A stretch of 64,000 nt of DNA from Septoria linicola (lineage: Eukaryota; Ascomycota; Dothideomycetes; Mycosphaerellales; Mycosphaerellaceae), in assembly GCA_024114885.1 (NCBI GenBank), contig CP099420.1:372001-436000 (forward strand), in the 5' to 3' direction. Numbering within the stretch: the stretch's first letter is position 1; the number at the start of each line of letters is the position of its first letter. A model generated the notes under the pieces. It made no database searches, was not told the origin of the DNA, and saw nothing but the letters and a program-made list of their open reading frames with translations. A program made the position numbers and the translations under genes. This document shows, piece after piece, positions 53,820 to 64,000 of this stretch.

Positions 53820-55750
53820 AGCAGAACCAGCTGAACCGACCAAGCCATACAGCAACCGCACTTTGGCTAGCCTTGCGTTGGCAACGCGGTCGTGCGGAAC
53901 GGAACATCTTGCGCGGAGCCATCAATGCTTCGCAACACCAGGCATGTCCGGCTCATACGGATCGCGACACCATGCTCACAGCGGTGGCAACGGAGACAAG
54001 TGCAACCTTGCGTCTGGCTCGCATCCTCGATTGTTGGCTCGAAGAGTCAATCAAATACCTCGATGATAGTCTCGAAGACTAGCATCTGGCAGGACATCGA
54101 AGACGACCTGTCGCCTGGGACTTGACCCCAGTCCTTTGACAGTGCGCCAATTTGGCATGGCATCGAAGACGCTTCACTCGTGTTCGCCTCCATGGCTCGA
54201 AGCCCCTCCGCGCTCCCTTCGTACCTGTGCCGCACTTTCTCGCACTAGACCGTGTCCTCTTTGCTACAGCAAGACGCCACAGTCTGGCGAAGATCGAAGT
54301 ACTCGTCGCAGACATCAAGCTTAATTATGCGCACTTCAACGACGGGGAGTACTGCCAAAGCGGAAAATGGACACTCGGGACGCCAGTAACTCTGGCCATA
54401 CTGCGCCTCAGCGCACACACACACCTACTGCGCACAGCACCGCGCAAAACTTCACTTTGGTGGAGGATCACAGTTTTCTTTTACACTCGAATGGGAAGGT
54501 GCATAATGGTGACAGGACCAGAAATCACATGGGATGTATTGAGATGGGAATGGAATGGGTCACGGCAAATGGCGGCGTCTCTTGCTGCAGCGCGTTACCT
54601 GTGCATTATTGAAGGCGGAGTCTTGTTTCTTCCGGGTCACCTAACAGCGTTTGACTTGAATGCGCTTGCACGGCTGTGCTGGATGACAGCGGTAACAACA
54701 ACGATCATTGTACTGGGGTTTCCTTTGAGGGTCTGTTTGTCTTTTGTACATACAATGTAGCATCATGAGTGGGAGGAGAGAAGTGTAGTGAAGAGAATAC
54801 AGAGACGTCACACAGAATCGAAATGAGCTTTAAAGAGAAGAGGCCTGCAGCTGATGACTGTGAGACCGTATTATGATCTCTGACAGGCACAATCGCCATC
54901 CTCGAGACGCTGGAGTCGGAGCATATGGTGCACGGGAAGACCGGGCTCAAAAACAAGCACACACTGAAGTTCACATATCAGAGATACGACATGTACTCTC
55001 AACGATCGTATGAGCTCCATGGCTCAACCAGTAAGTCGTCAGAAACTTCTGATGCTTGGACAAGCAGGAAGCTGTTCCGGCTTCTATGGGTTCTGTCATT
55101 TCGTTCTATGCCGCGGACGGATTGGCGATTGTTTCGCTCCAGGTGTTCTGGTACTTGCAACATGACTGGAGTACTTCTCACGAAGCAGACAGCTTAGTGC
55201 TAGATCGTCCACATGCACGCCACGGATCTTGTTGGGAAGACGACGTTTCGAGAGGATATGGAGAGGTGAAATAGCATTGCGAGGGCTGGGGTGGGGAGTA
55301 GAGAAACGCCCAAGTCCAAAAGTTTACAATGGGTTTTGCACTTCCGATTCTCGTTCAGAGCCTGAAGGTCAAGATTAGAGTAGCGAGCAAGAATGTGTCT
55401 AGCTCACAGACTACAATATACAAGCTTGAGCAGCAACTGCTTCATTCGCTCGTTACTAGCTGGTCTTCGAGCGCGGACGTTGTAGGTACTTCTACATGCA
55501 GGCTTGAGTGGCCTCGATGAAGTCGTATAATTCTCTCCGCCAGAAGGCTAGGTAGGCAGTGACGCACAGTAGTATTACAGGCATGAGGTATGCGCTGAAG
55601 AACTTTCAGTTTGCTCTTGTTTCGACAGGCTGCGATGTGCGCATGGCAACAAATGGTGAAGGCCGCTTTCCGCACTTGTGGGTGCGGATAGTTTCTCGCA
55701 GTTTATGCCGCATGCAACTGCCTCGAAGACCATCATCTTCATTACCCGCT
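53820..55750. other. 1.9 kb intergenic region, convergent side
   Basis: The FHA gene ends at 53819 and SF3A1 ends at 55751 from the other strand. Several frames occur (longest 54152-54760 plus, 202 codons) without motif, splice support or compositional bias. No gene is called. The region is unusually long for a tail-to-tail interval. Confidence 0.4.
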
Positions 55751-57331
55751 TCATGATCTCTGACCATACTTCTCATGAATCTGCCGAATTTGATCGTTCA
55801 TATTCGTGCCTTGTGTACCGGGCGGAAACACACCAGGCGGTGCCTGTCCTAATGCTGGGTTCGGAACTTGCCTGATTCCATCGTACGCCTGCAACTCTGC
55901 TCTCTTTCTCCTCTCCTTCTCCTCTTCAGTGATTGCCTGCCCAGTGACAGGGTCGAAAAGATCTGTTCGCTGCGACGCCAGTCTCTTCAAGTTGTTGGCA
56001 ACATCCGCAGTAGACAGATTTGTGGTTGACGAGCGCTGTTGGTTCTTGCCAAATTGCTCACGCCATCGTGGATCGAGCTGCTCGATACGCATGTGCTCGG
56101 CGATTTCGTCGTTGGGTATTGACTGTTTGCAGTTCGGGCAGATAGAAGTGTTCTGTAATTGGTTTCGCTGTTGCGCTCGAGGAACGTAGTCGGTGCGGAC
56201 GCGTGTGGGCTGCGATTGGGAGGCGCGGATCGCGGCTCGAGCATTCTCGCGCTCTTCGGATAGCGACGGTGCGACTGGCTGCTGGTATGGCGTCCCTTGC
56301 GAGGGCGTTGTTGATTGTGGTGGTTGTGGTGCGTATCCTTGCCCCGGTGGCATCATTTGTGCAGCTGGGAACTGCTGTTGATGACCATAGATTGCCGAGT
56401 AGTCTGTGAAGTCCGGTACAGCTTCCTCCAGTCGCCTGTTGGGGTCGATGCGCATATTCGCCTTCTCTTCCAGACTGAGCGACAGCATGTCGTTGAGTGT
56501 CTTTGGTGGTGGCATGTCCGCGGCCTCATCTCTCTCGTCGAACGTGATTGTCGCAATAACACTGAAGTCGTGCCAGTCGATCTGCGCGAACGCGACACGG
56601 TCCTTCTCCTGTTTTTCTTCCTTCTCCTCCTTCTGCTTTTCCTGGTACTTGACGTACTCTGCCCGCTTCTTCGCTCGCTCCAGCAGATTGAAGCGGTTCT
56701 CTACGTTTGCCTGCAAGTCCTCGATCCGTTTCTTCTGCGGGGCTCCCTTGTCTGCGGTCTCGCCCTCAATCAGGTCCTTGTACTGGTCGACCAGACGGCC
56801 AAAGTACATGTTGAGCGAATGCTGCGGTCGGAGGAAGTCGAATTGGTAGTTGTTGGCCTCGCGCTGGCTGAGAAGGGTGACCCAGCTCTTGCCGTTCTTC
56901 GCGGCATATAAAGCAGTGAGCTTCACGATCTCCAGATCCTGAGCACTGATGTTGGGCATGCGCGCGCTGAATTTGAACTCTTCCGGTGCCTTGGGCGCTC
57001 TCGATTCGCGGCCTTGGAAAGTGACATCGGTCTTTGCAGCTGGCGCATTCGCATCGAGGCCTCTTCCGGCTTTGCATTCCGTGACACGCCATTTATAGTA
57101 GGCATTGTACTCGTCCTCGGGCTCCAGGAAGTGTGTGATGTTCGTGCCGGCATTCTTTTGGCGTACATTGTCTTCGAAACTCTGCCCACTGCGCGCAACA
57201 TACGCTGCGACCTTCTCGATCTTTTCTCGCACTGGACGAGGCGGCAAGACGGTGCCTTCGGGCAGTCTCGACAGCAGATCATCCTGTCCTTCTGCCGCCG
57301 CTGCTGGCTGCTCGCCGTTCGTGGCGGCCAT
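55751..57331 (-). CDS. PRP21: Splicing factor 3A subunit 1 (SF3a120/Prp21-like)
   Basis: U2 snRNP protein of 526 residues, subunit 1 of SF3a, needed for pre-spliceosome assembly. Two SURP (SWAP) modules are clear: residues ~34-82, with VREKIEKVAAYVARSGQSFE and FLEPEDEYNAYYKWRV, and ~130-190, with ALYAAKNGKSWVTLLSQRE and NMYFGRLVDQYKDLI. A charged helix follows (KKRAEYVKYQEKQKEE). The PRP21-like central segment runs to about residue 340. A zinc-finger-like CPNCKQSIPNDEIAEHM precedes the NLKRLASQRTDLFDPVTGQA segment. The C-terminus ends after the conserved IRQIHEKYGQRS; the ubiquitin-like domain of animal SF3A1 is absent, as in many fungi. Intronless. The short Gln/Pro-rich stretch in the middle is disordered. 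Confidence 0.93.
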   Translation of the reverse strand: MAATNGEQPAAAAEGQDDLLSRLPEGTVLPPRPVREKIEKVAAYVARSGQSFEDNVRQKNAGTNITHFLEPEDEYNAYYKWRVTECKAGRGLDANAPAAKTDVTFQGRESRAPKAPEEFKFSARMPNISAQDLEIVKLTALYAAKNGKSWVTLLSQREANNYQFDFLRPQHSLNMYFGRLVDQYKDLIEGETADKGAPQKKRIEDLQANVENRFNLLERAKKRAEYVKYQEKQKEEKEEKQEKDRVAFAQIDWHDFSVIATITFDERDEAADMPPPKTLNDMLSLSLEEKANMRIDPNRRLEEAVPDFTDYSAIYGHQQQFPAAQMMPPGQGYAPQPPQSTTPSQGTPYQQPVAPSLSEERENARAAIRASQSQPTRVRTDYVPRAQQRNQLQNTSICPNCKQSIPNDEIAEHMRIEQLDPRWREQFGKNQQRSSTTNLSTADVANNLKRLASQRTDLFDPVTGQAITEEEKERRKRAELQAYDGIRQVPNPALGQAPPGVFPPGTQGTNMNDQIRQIHEKYGQRS

Positions 57332-57925
57332 GCCTCGTTCCTGCCGGTTTGCGATGTCGTTGGGCCAGAATGTCCCAGATTCGATGCTGCCTGTTCAAGA
57401 CACGCGAGTTGTGATATTAATTGCGCGTTGCGGTAGGCGCGAGTGTTGGGCCAGATGTTGCAGTATTTGATATGTGAAGGTCAAGATCTGCCCTGCCACA
57501 TGGGACTTTTACGACTCGGAGCAAGCCTTCGCGAGGTCAAGGCGGCGCGCAACGGGTGGAACGTGCGCCACGATCTTTTAGCGTGTGTCTGCTCGACCCC
57601 TAAGTTAAAGAAAGATGCAGTTCAGCTCGCACTGGTCGATATACGTGTCCCAGAGACGCATGAAGCCCTCCTTGCTTTCACATACATTCACCCACCCTTT
57701 CATCTTCACCTTCACCTCCTTCTTCCTTTCCTTCATCCGCGATTGTCGTTCTTACCACATGTGTGGCCTACAGTACAACCACCACTTCTGATTGACGGCT
57801 GTATCAGGTGAAACGCGCCTGGGAAGCCAGGGTAGAGCGATCTGCCCGCGACAGCCTTATACTTTCTCCTTCCCTTCACACACTCCACGACCACCACGGT
57901 CCAACCCTGTCAGACACCACCAACC
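57332..57925. other. Divergent promoter region of SF3A1 and PMT1
   Basis: Both genes read away from this interval. Pyrimidine-rich tracts lie before 57926. No separate gene is seen. Confidence 0.5.
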
Positions 57926-60834
57926 ATGGCCAATAAGTCTGGCCAGACCAAGCTCCAGCAGCAACGGAGCAATGGCAACCTGCGCACTCCCAATGGCAGC
58001 CTCAAAGCGCAGAAGGACTGGGTGCAATCGAGTCCGAACAAGCCTCCACACCCTCGATACGACTACACATCGCCCGGCGTCAAGGACAATAACATCTTGT
58101 CCCTGAAGAGCAGCGATTGGGAAGTGCTTGGGGTTGTCACATTGATCGCGCTGTTTGTGCGACTATTCAGAATATACCAACCTACCAGTGTCGTCTTCGA
58201 TGAAGTGCACTTTGGAGGCTTCGCAAGCAAATACATCAAGGGTCGCTTCTTCATGGACGTGCATCCACCTCTCGCAAAGCTGTTGATCACGCTCGCCGGC
58301 TGGCTGGCTGGCTTCGATGGCAACTTCGACTTCAAGGACATTGGCAAGGACTATCTCGAGCCCAAGGTGCCCTACGTGGCTATGCGACTGCTGCCAGCCT
58401 TGCTTGGTGTGCTCGCCGTCCCCACAATGTTCCTGACTTTGAAGGCTGCGGGCTGCAGGACAACAGCGGCTGCGCTGGGCGCGGGTCTGCTTACCTTCGA
58501 GAACGGCTTCGTCACTCAATCACGACTGATTCTCCTTGACTCTCCTCTGGTCATCTTCACTGCCCTCACTGGACTGTCCTGGATCTCTTTCATCAACCAG
58601 CACGAACTTGGCCCACGCAATGCATTCACTCCCAGCTGGTGGTTCTGGCTGGCCTCAACTGGTTTGTGCTTGGGAGCGACTGCGAGTGTCAAGTGGGTTG
58701 GGCTCTTCACCATCGCTTGGGTCGGCTCTCTCACGGCACTGCAGCTTTGGATCCTCCTCGGCGATACCAAGAATGTGTCTTCTCGCATCTGGTTCAAGCA
58801 CCTTTTCGCGCGCATCTTCTGCTTGATCATCATTCCCATCACTTTCTACATGGCCATGTTTGCGATCCACTTTGTCTGCCTCGTCAACCCAGGTGACGGC
58901 GACGGTTTCATGAGCAGCGAGTTCCAGTCTACGCTCAACTCCAAGGGAATGGCAGATGTGCCTGCAGACATTGCATTCGGCTCTCGTGTCAGCATTCGAC
59001 ACCACAATACCCAGGGTGGTTACTTGCACTCGCACCCACACATGTACCCCGGTGGCAGTAAGCAGCAACAGATTACTCTCTACCCGCACAAGGATGAGAA
59101 CAATGTTTTCCTTCTCGAGAACCAGACCCAGCCTATCGATTGGGCATCTGATCCAACTGGCAACACAACTATCCCTGGCCCCATCGCTTGGGACGCGTTG
59201 GAACCACAGTACGTCAAAGATGGAGCCGTTATCAAGCTCTACCACATCACGACGAACCGCCGTATGCACTCCCACGATGTGCGACCACCGGTCACCGAGG
59301 CCGAATGGCAAAACGAGGTCTCCGCATATGGTTACGAGGGCTTCGAGGGCGATGCCAATGATTTGTTCCGCGTGGAGATTGTCAAGTCCAAGTCTGATGG
59401 CAAAGAGGCCAAGGAGCGCCTGAGAACTATTGAATCCAAGTTTAAGCTTGTTCACATCATGACAGGCTGCGTGCTCTTCTCACACAAGGTCAAGCTTCCA
59501 GACTGGGGCTTCGAGCAGCAAGAAGTTACTTGCGCCAAGGGTGGTACCCTGCCAAATTCAATCTGGTACATCGAGTCTAATGTCCACCCACAACTTAAGC
59601 AAGATGCCGAGAAAGTCAATTACCGCAACCCTGGCTTCTTTGGCAAGTTCTGGGAGCTGCAGAAGGTGATGTGGACAACCAACGCTGGTCTCGTCGAATC
59701 GCACGCTTGGGACTCGCGTCCTCCGTCGTGGCCAACCCTCAAGCGTGGCATCAACTTCTGGGGCAGGGACCACCGCCAGATCTACCTCATCGGTAACCCG
59801 TTGATCTGGTGGTCTAGCACTGCTGCCATCGCCATCTACATCCTGTTCAAGGGTCTCTCCGTCATTCGATGGCAGCGAAGCTGCAACGACTACCAGAACC
59901 TCACATTCCGCCGCTTCGATTACGAACTCGGCACCACTGTTCTCGGCTGGGCCTTCCACTACTTCCCATTCTTCCTGATGCAACGTCAGCTCTTCTTGCA
60001 CCACTACTTTCCAGCTTTGTACTTTGCCATCATCGCGCTGGCGCAAATCTTTGATTACAACTTCAGCCGCATCAGCGTCGGCTCCTTCACACTCAAGGAC
60101 AAGCCTCTTGTTGGTATGGGCGCAGCTACCGTCTACTTGGCTCTCTCCATTGCTGTCTTCTCTCTTTACGCACCCCTCAGCTACGGCAACCAGTGGACCA
60201 AGAGCGAGTGCAAGCGCGTCAAGCTCTTCGACACCTGGGATTGGGACTGCAACACTTTCTACGACTCGGTAAGTCTTTCATCGCACTCGTTCACAGACGC
60301 TGCTAACAATGTATCTAGTACGCCGACTACTCACTAGCCGCGACCACCGCAGCAGGTGCAGCCCCAACCACAAAGGCCGCACAGGGACCTGCACCACCAG
60401 TCGCAGACGACCCAAAGAAGGACGTCCATGTCACACCTCAAGTTGAAGGCCAGCCTGCAGGCGCGCCAATCTACTCTGACGGTCATGTCGAGGAGAAGGT
60501 CGAGTACCGCGATGAGGATGGAAATCTTCTCAGCGAAGAGGAGGTGGCCGCACTAGAAGGTCAAGTATCTTTCTCGACACGCTACGAGACAAGAACGAGA
60601 CTGGTCGATGAGCACGGTGTCGAGATTCATGATGGTCTGGTCGAGGCAAGAGACGGCGATCCACCAGCCAAGCCTGATGGCGTCGAACCAGCCACTGGTC
60701 GGGAGGCAGGCAGCCCAGAGATCAGCACAGAGGTCGAGGAAGATGTCAGAAAGGAGAAGAGCATCGCCGATGCTAAGGCCACGCCTGAGCCCGAGAGCGA
60801 TGCTGAGAAGAAGACCGCAAAGGATGAACTTTAG
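57926..60834 (+). CDS. PMT1: PMT1-subfamily protein O-mannosyltransferase
   Basis: ER enzyme of 952 residues that moves mannose from dolichyl-phosphate-mannose to Ser/Thr of secretory proteins, the first step of fungal O-glycosylation. Two exons: 57926-60268 and 60319-60834; the 50-base intron is phase 0 with GTAAGT donor and CTAAC branch. The PMT1 group is shown by FDEVHFGGFASKYIKGRFF with the catalytic Asp-Glu pair, DVHPPLAKLL, three MIR repeats in the luminal loop (GGYLHSHPHMYPGG, CRLHSHD-type RRMHSHDVRPP, and LFSHKVKLPDWGFEQQEVTC), MQRQLFLHHYFPALYF and WDWDCNTF near the end. About 10-11 membrane segments. The tail after the intron is acidic and cytosolic with an EYRDEDGNLLSEEEVAALEG segment like yeast Pmt1. 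Confidence 0.94.
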
Positions 60835-61267
60835 ACTGATTCTCAATCGAAGAGAGATTCACAGATGGAGTTGAATGTATGATACCAGGTCTTTTTTTTC
60901 GTATAACGTGTCTCTTGTTCGTGGCAAGGTGGGCAAAGCAGCGAGGCATCATCATTTGCATTGGTCTGGGCGAATGTGGAATGGAGGGAATTGATGCAAG
61001 GGAGGGGGCGTGTGAGACTATGAGAAAACAATAACTACAGTAACCACAGTACCTGAAGACGAAATGTATTCTTGTCATGTTTAATCAGGAGTTTCTCGCC
61101 ATGCGTCGTGAGAATTGTACTTTGACCACGCGTTGGCGCGGTGTACTCGAAGCAATAACTTATGACATGATCATCTATTCATTCATTCGCGACTCTTTCC
61201 GTCAGTCTATCTATCTCTACATTTCACGCTAATCTACTTCGTTTCGTACAAAACACGCGGTCTCCCT
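60835..61267. other. Convergent 3' spacer between PMT1 and the HAD gene
   Basis: Tail-to-tail spacer. Contains a T-rich run near 60891-60900. No gene is seen. Confidence 0.5.
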
Positions 61268-62533
61268 TTATCTCAGCTCCTTCTTCGCATCCTCAACAGC
61301 CCACTGCACAGCATCGAGCACATTCTCCTTGACCACATACGGCTTGTGCGTAGGCTCCACACCTTCCCTCCACACTCCCGTCTTGACCAATATGCTCTTC
61401 CACTCGCTCGCCCAAGGACTTTTGTAATTGTTCGCACCCGCGATATCACTTTCCGGGTTATCGCCGATCATATACACTCTCTTCAGTGGATCTCTCAGGC
61501 CACCGACCGCAGCGCCAAACATGCTCTTTCTCGCTCTCAGCAGCTGCCTCTCGGCAAATTCATACGTGCCCGGATTCGGCTTGCCAATCACAGTTGTCTG
61601 CCCTTCTAGACTCGCGCCACCAGTGACCTCGTCCCAGAGTCCTCGGAATGCAGCTTGAAAGCCTCCTTGTCCTAGTCGTGACAGATGGTAACTCGTCGCC
61701 CACCATAGATCCGGGTTCGAGAACCACACATGTGGCTGGCCATCTTGCAAGTATCCGGCATTCTTGAATTCTTTCTTTCCATTCCTCTCGCTCAGAGTCC
61801 CCAAGTAACCTTGCTGGCTCAGCAGCACGTCGAGAATGATACTCGCGTCTAGGCCCCAGTCTCGCGGATCGTTGTATACAAACACTGCATCGATCTTCAA
61901 GCTCTTTCCTGCTTCGAGGATAGGGTTGCCTGTAGGACTGTATAGAGGTGTAGGTAACTTCCTCGCGAAGGTTTTGTAGTAGTCGTAGAAAGGTCGGTTA
62001 AAAGGCCAGAGTTCCGGGTATGCAACGACGAGATCGCCTGGCGTCACGGCGTTCTTGAAGCCGTAGCTTTCAGCGACTCGTTGACAGTTGTCTCGTTCGC
62101 CTCCGACCACTAATACCGTCTTCTCGTGCAGATCGCGTAATTCTGAGAAAGGTGTGTGGCTCTGCACAATCAGCTTCTCGTCGAGTTCGAGATCTAACTT
62201 CCGGCTGACGTCTGCAATGCGTTCGGCTTCTGTGCGTCCGCCGCCATTGGTGAGGAGAATGAAGGGTATGCGCTCCTTTTGGAGGTATGAGAGTGCCTTT
62301 GCAGCGCCGGGGAGGGGTGCGGAGGAGCGCAGGAGGACGCCATCGATGTCAAAGGCGAAGGCGAAGTCGGGAATACCGCTGCTGGTGACTTGAGGAATGG
62401 GTTGGGTCTGATATGTTCGATTTTGGTGTATGTGCTGCCAGTGAGACAGGCACGATACGGGAAGACTACATCGCTTGGCGGAAGATGTAAGAGTGCGCAC
62501 AAGTGGGCGGATTGCTGTGGTTTTTACAGCCAT
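61268..62533 (-). CDS. Mitochondrial HAD-superfamily hydrolase (CECR5/YKR070W-like)
   Basis: Protein of 421 residues in the HAD superfamily, class IIA, like human CECR5/HDHD5 and yeast YKR070W. The N-terminus is basic, Ser/Thr rich and lacks acidic residues for about 45 residues, fitting a mitochondrial targeting sequence. HAD motif I is AFAFDIDGVLLRSS with both aspartates, motif II is FILLTNGGGRTEAERI, motif III lysine is in VIGKPNPGTYEFAE, and motif IV is VYMIGDNPESDIAGAN. The cap region holds PELWPFNRPFYDYYKT and WWATSYHLSRLGQGGFQ, typical of the CECR5 group. All catalytic residues are present. The physiological substrate is unknown. Intronless. Its start lies 290 bases from the end of SPT16. 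Confidence 0.92.
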   Translation of the reverse strand: MAVKTTAIRPLVRTLTSSAKRCSLPVSCLSHWQHIHQNRTYQTQPIPQVTSSGIPDFAFAFDIDGVLLRSSAPLPGAAKALSYLQKERIPFILLTNGGGRTEAERIADVSRKLDLELDEKLIVQSHTPFSELRDLHEKTVLVVGGERDNCQRVAESYGFKNAVTPGDLVVAYPELWPFNRPFYDYYKTFARKLPTPLYSPTGNPILEAGKSLKIDAVFVYNDPRDWGLDASIILDVLLSQQGYLGTLSERNGKKEFKNAGYLQDGQPHVWFSNPDLWWATSYHLSRLGQGGFQAAFRGLWDEVTGGASLEGQTTVIGKPNPGTYEFAERQLLRARKSMFGAAVGGLRDPLKRVYMIGDNPESDIAGANNYKSPWASEWKSILVKTGVWREGVEPTHKPYVVKENVLDAVQWAVEDAKKELR

Positions 62534-62823
62534 CGAGGAGCTTTGGGTGACGATAAGAAGTGTCCGGAGCTTGACATGTTTGGATCAGCGGGGCTGTTAG
62601 CCAAAACTAATGGCAATCACATGAAAGAGACAGCGGGAGCAGTGACGACTAAAAGGCACTTCAGTAAATATGTATACATTGTAAACGAAGCTCGATTGCG
62701 TGCTGGTATCGGATGCACGCCACTCCTACGCAAGAAGCAATTCCAATGAACGCCCGCTATACTTTCTCAATGATTAAGGAGCAGTCCGGATCCCAGAGGC
62801 CATCACATGCCATTCTGAAGAAT

Positions 62824-64000
62824 CTATCGCTTCTTGCCACCTTTGCTCTTCTTCCTACTGTCACCGTCGTCCTCAAGACCGCCTTCACGATCCTTCTTCG
62901 CGGCCTTCTTCTCCATCTCGTCCCAGTCCTCACCTTCCTCATCGTCACTCACGTCCTCGTCGCTGGCCTCGGCACTAGCATCGTCATCAAAGTCCGATTC
63001 GTCTTCGCTTGACTCCGATGCAAGATCCTCTGACGATGCTTCGAAGGCGCTCTCTTCTTCTTCCTCGTCGGAACCTTCATCGTCGGACTCGGTGCCCAAG
63101 AAGCTCCAACCGCCATCGGCGAAGAAAGTGTGAGGATCCTGAATGACGGTCTTCATAATGGTAGCCCAGTTCAGGTTGAGGGGACCTTCACTGAAAGGAA
63201 TGTCGACAGAATCGAGCCAGTCGCGGACGCCATCCAGTGCTTCCACGGGAATCGTGTTGATATGAGCTGGAGGTCTTGTGAAATCCTTGAAGACCACAAC
63301 CATGTCGAATTGTTTCAGTCCGAACTGGACACGCTCCAAGTGCACAACCTCGATGTCTGTGAGCGTAATAACCATGAATGGAGGCTCCGTCAGTTGGACC
63401 AGACAGTCGGTCGTAGGCTGGATCATGACAGAAGATCGGCTTGGCACACCGTTAAAGCCAAGATCACGGAAAGGCATGTCGACAGAAATGCCCTCGCCCT
63501 TTCCGGCGTCGGCAATCTTCTCTGCGAATTGCTTGAACTCCTTGTCAAGCTGTGCTCGTCGTCGCTTCTCCTCCTGCTCGGCCTCAAACTCCTCTTCATC
63601 TCCATATCTGTGCTTGCGCTTGCGATTGCCCGTCTCGTCGAACTGCATCTCCGTTGCTTCACGATAGAACTGGATATCCTTGGTCTTTCTCTTTCCAATG
63701 ATGATTGGGTTGATGAGATGCACATGAATGATGACGATCAGCTCGTGAGCGCAAGGCTGGAAGAAGAGATGCTTGACGTTGCCGAACAGGATGTCAATCT
63801 TCTGGTTTCCGAGGTGGTTGTATCTGAGACCGTTCTGATGAATCTCGACAGCACCACCAATCCGCTTGCTCTCCATCGCAGGCCGCATGTAAATGTTGTC
63901 GAGTCGGAAGGGGCGGCGACTGCGAATCTCAACCAGCTTGTCCTGCTCCACCACGTCCTCCATATCTTTCTTCTCCTGCTCCTTCCGGACAGAGGCCTTC
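62824..64000 (-). CDS. SPT16: FACT histone chaperone subunit SPT16, C-terminal part (5' end off window)
   Basis: C-terminal ~390 residues of Spt16, the large FACT subunit that reorganises nucleosomes during transcription and replication. The frame stays open through the right edge (KASVRKEQEKKDMEDVVEQ), so the gene continues beyond 64000; the ATG at 63963 is internal. Visible are the middle-domain start RRPFRLDNIYMRPAMESKR, EIHQNGLRYNHLGNQKIDIL, NVKHLFFQPCAHELIVIIHV and RDLGFNGVPSRSSVMIQPT, then the tandem PH-like region with ERVQFGLKQFDMVVVFKDF and SFLGTESDDE. The tail is the long acidic Asp/Glu/Ser stretch that binds H2A-H2B, ending in a basic Lys/Arg segment. The last exon is intronless within the window. 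Confidence 0.95.
   Translation of the reverse strand, partial: KASVRKEQEKKDMEDVVEQDKLVEIRSRRPFRLDNIYMRPAMESKRIGGAVEIHQNGLRYNHLGNQKIDILFGNVKHLFFQPCAHELIVIIHVHLINPIIIGKRKTKDIQFYREATEMQFDETGNRKRKHRYGDEEEFEAEQEEKRRRAQLDKEFKQFAEKIADAGKGEGISVDMPFRDLGFNGVPSRSSVMIQPTTDCLVQLTEPPFMVITLTDIEVVHLERVQFGLKQFDMVVVFKDFTRPPAHINTIPVEALDGVRDWLDSVDIPFSEGPLNLNWATIMKTVIQDPHTFFADGGWSFLGTESDDEGSDEEEEESAFEASSEDLASESSEDESDFDDDASAEASDEDVSDDEEGEDWDEMEKKAAKKDREGGLEDDGDSRKKSKGGKKR

Noticed and set aside
54152..54760. Plus-strand frame of 202 codons in the FHA-SF3A1 interval
   Set aside because: No motif, no splice signals and mixed composition. It is likely chance.
1..64000. tRNA genes, rRNA, CRISPR arrays, transposases or integrases
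   Set aside because: I looked for B-box-like sequences, repeat-spacer patterns and transposase or reverse-transcriptase motifs on both strands and found none that stood up.

Overview
This window comes from the nuclear genome of a filamentous ascomycete. The evidence is short introns (about 47-137 bases, mostly near 50) with GT donors, CTAAC/CTGAC-like branch points and AG acceptors, balanced base composition, and fungal gene families such as sedolisin, OPT/YSL transporter, PMT1, RHO3, PRO45/HAM-4-type FHA protein and NB-ARC/TPR NLR. Gene sizes and family mix fit a Dothideomycete (Capnodiales sensu lato), but that placement is an inference. Nothing prokaryotic, viral or organellar was recognised, and no tRNA, rRNA or CRISPR array was found.

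Layout. From 0.6 to 15.5 kb lie a methionine-permease-like transporter, a GPI/tail-anchored sedolisin-family protein with altered catalytic residues, an orphan protein, an Rrt8/EI24-like membrane protein, a broken class-III aminotransferase, a PAP2 lipid phosphatase-like protein and a G-patch splicing protein. From 15.5 to 20.4 kb there is a gene-poor stretch holding degenerate ~101-base tandem repeats, a diverged duplicated block and a heavily decayed membrane-protein gene. From 20.4 to 37.6 kb the genes are accessory: an OPT transporter, a broken GGCT-like gene, MCP2, a small orphan, a secreted Gln-rich Cys-containing protein, a frameshifted glycolipid-binding protein, a conserved fungal protein of unknown role, a decayed NB-ARC/TPR NLR gene and a frameshifted four-TM protein. 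From 38.4 to 64 kb the window is mostly conserved housekeeping: RHO3, CWC25, a secreted Vps62-like protein, a ZZ-finger protein, YAE1, a coiled-coil nuclear-type protein, MGR2, the FHA/STRIPAK protein, SF3A1/PRP21, PMT1, a mitochondrial HAD hydrolase and the C-terminal part of SPT16, which runs off the right edge.

The genes do not form a pathway. Three take part in pre-mRNA splicing (the RBM5/10-like G-patch protein, CWC25, SF3A1) and two act in mitochondria (MCP2, MGR2), but they are scattered and independently spliced. The most notable pattern is the concentration of broken accessory genes (aminotransferase, deformylase-like membrane protein, GGCT-like, glycolipid-binding, NLR, four-TM) between 8.4 and 37.6 kb, while almost all core genes are intact. 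One caution: the conserved gene YAE1 also carries a single-base break in a G run, so isolated one-base frameshifts may be sequence errors. The NLR and the deformylase-like gene carry many lesions and are safely called decayed. I did not find convincing evidence of a wholly new multi-gene system. The strongest leads are the active-site-altered sedolisin, the NLR remnant with its Gly/Asn-rich N-terminal motif, the Gln-rich secreted protein and the tandem repeat field.
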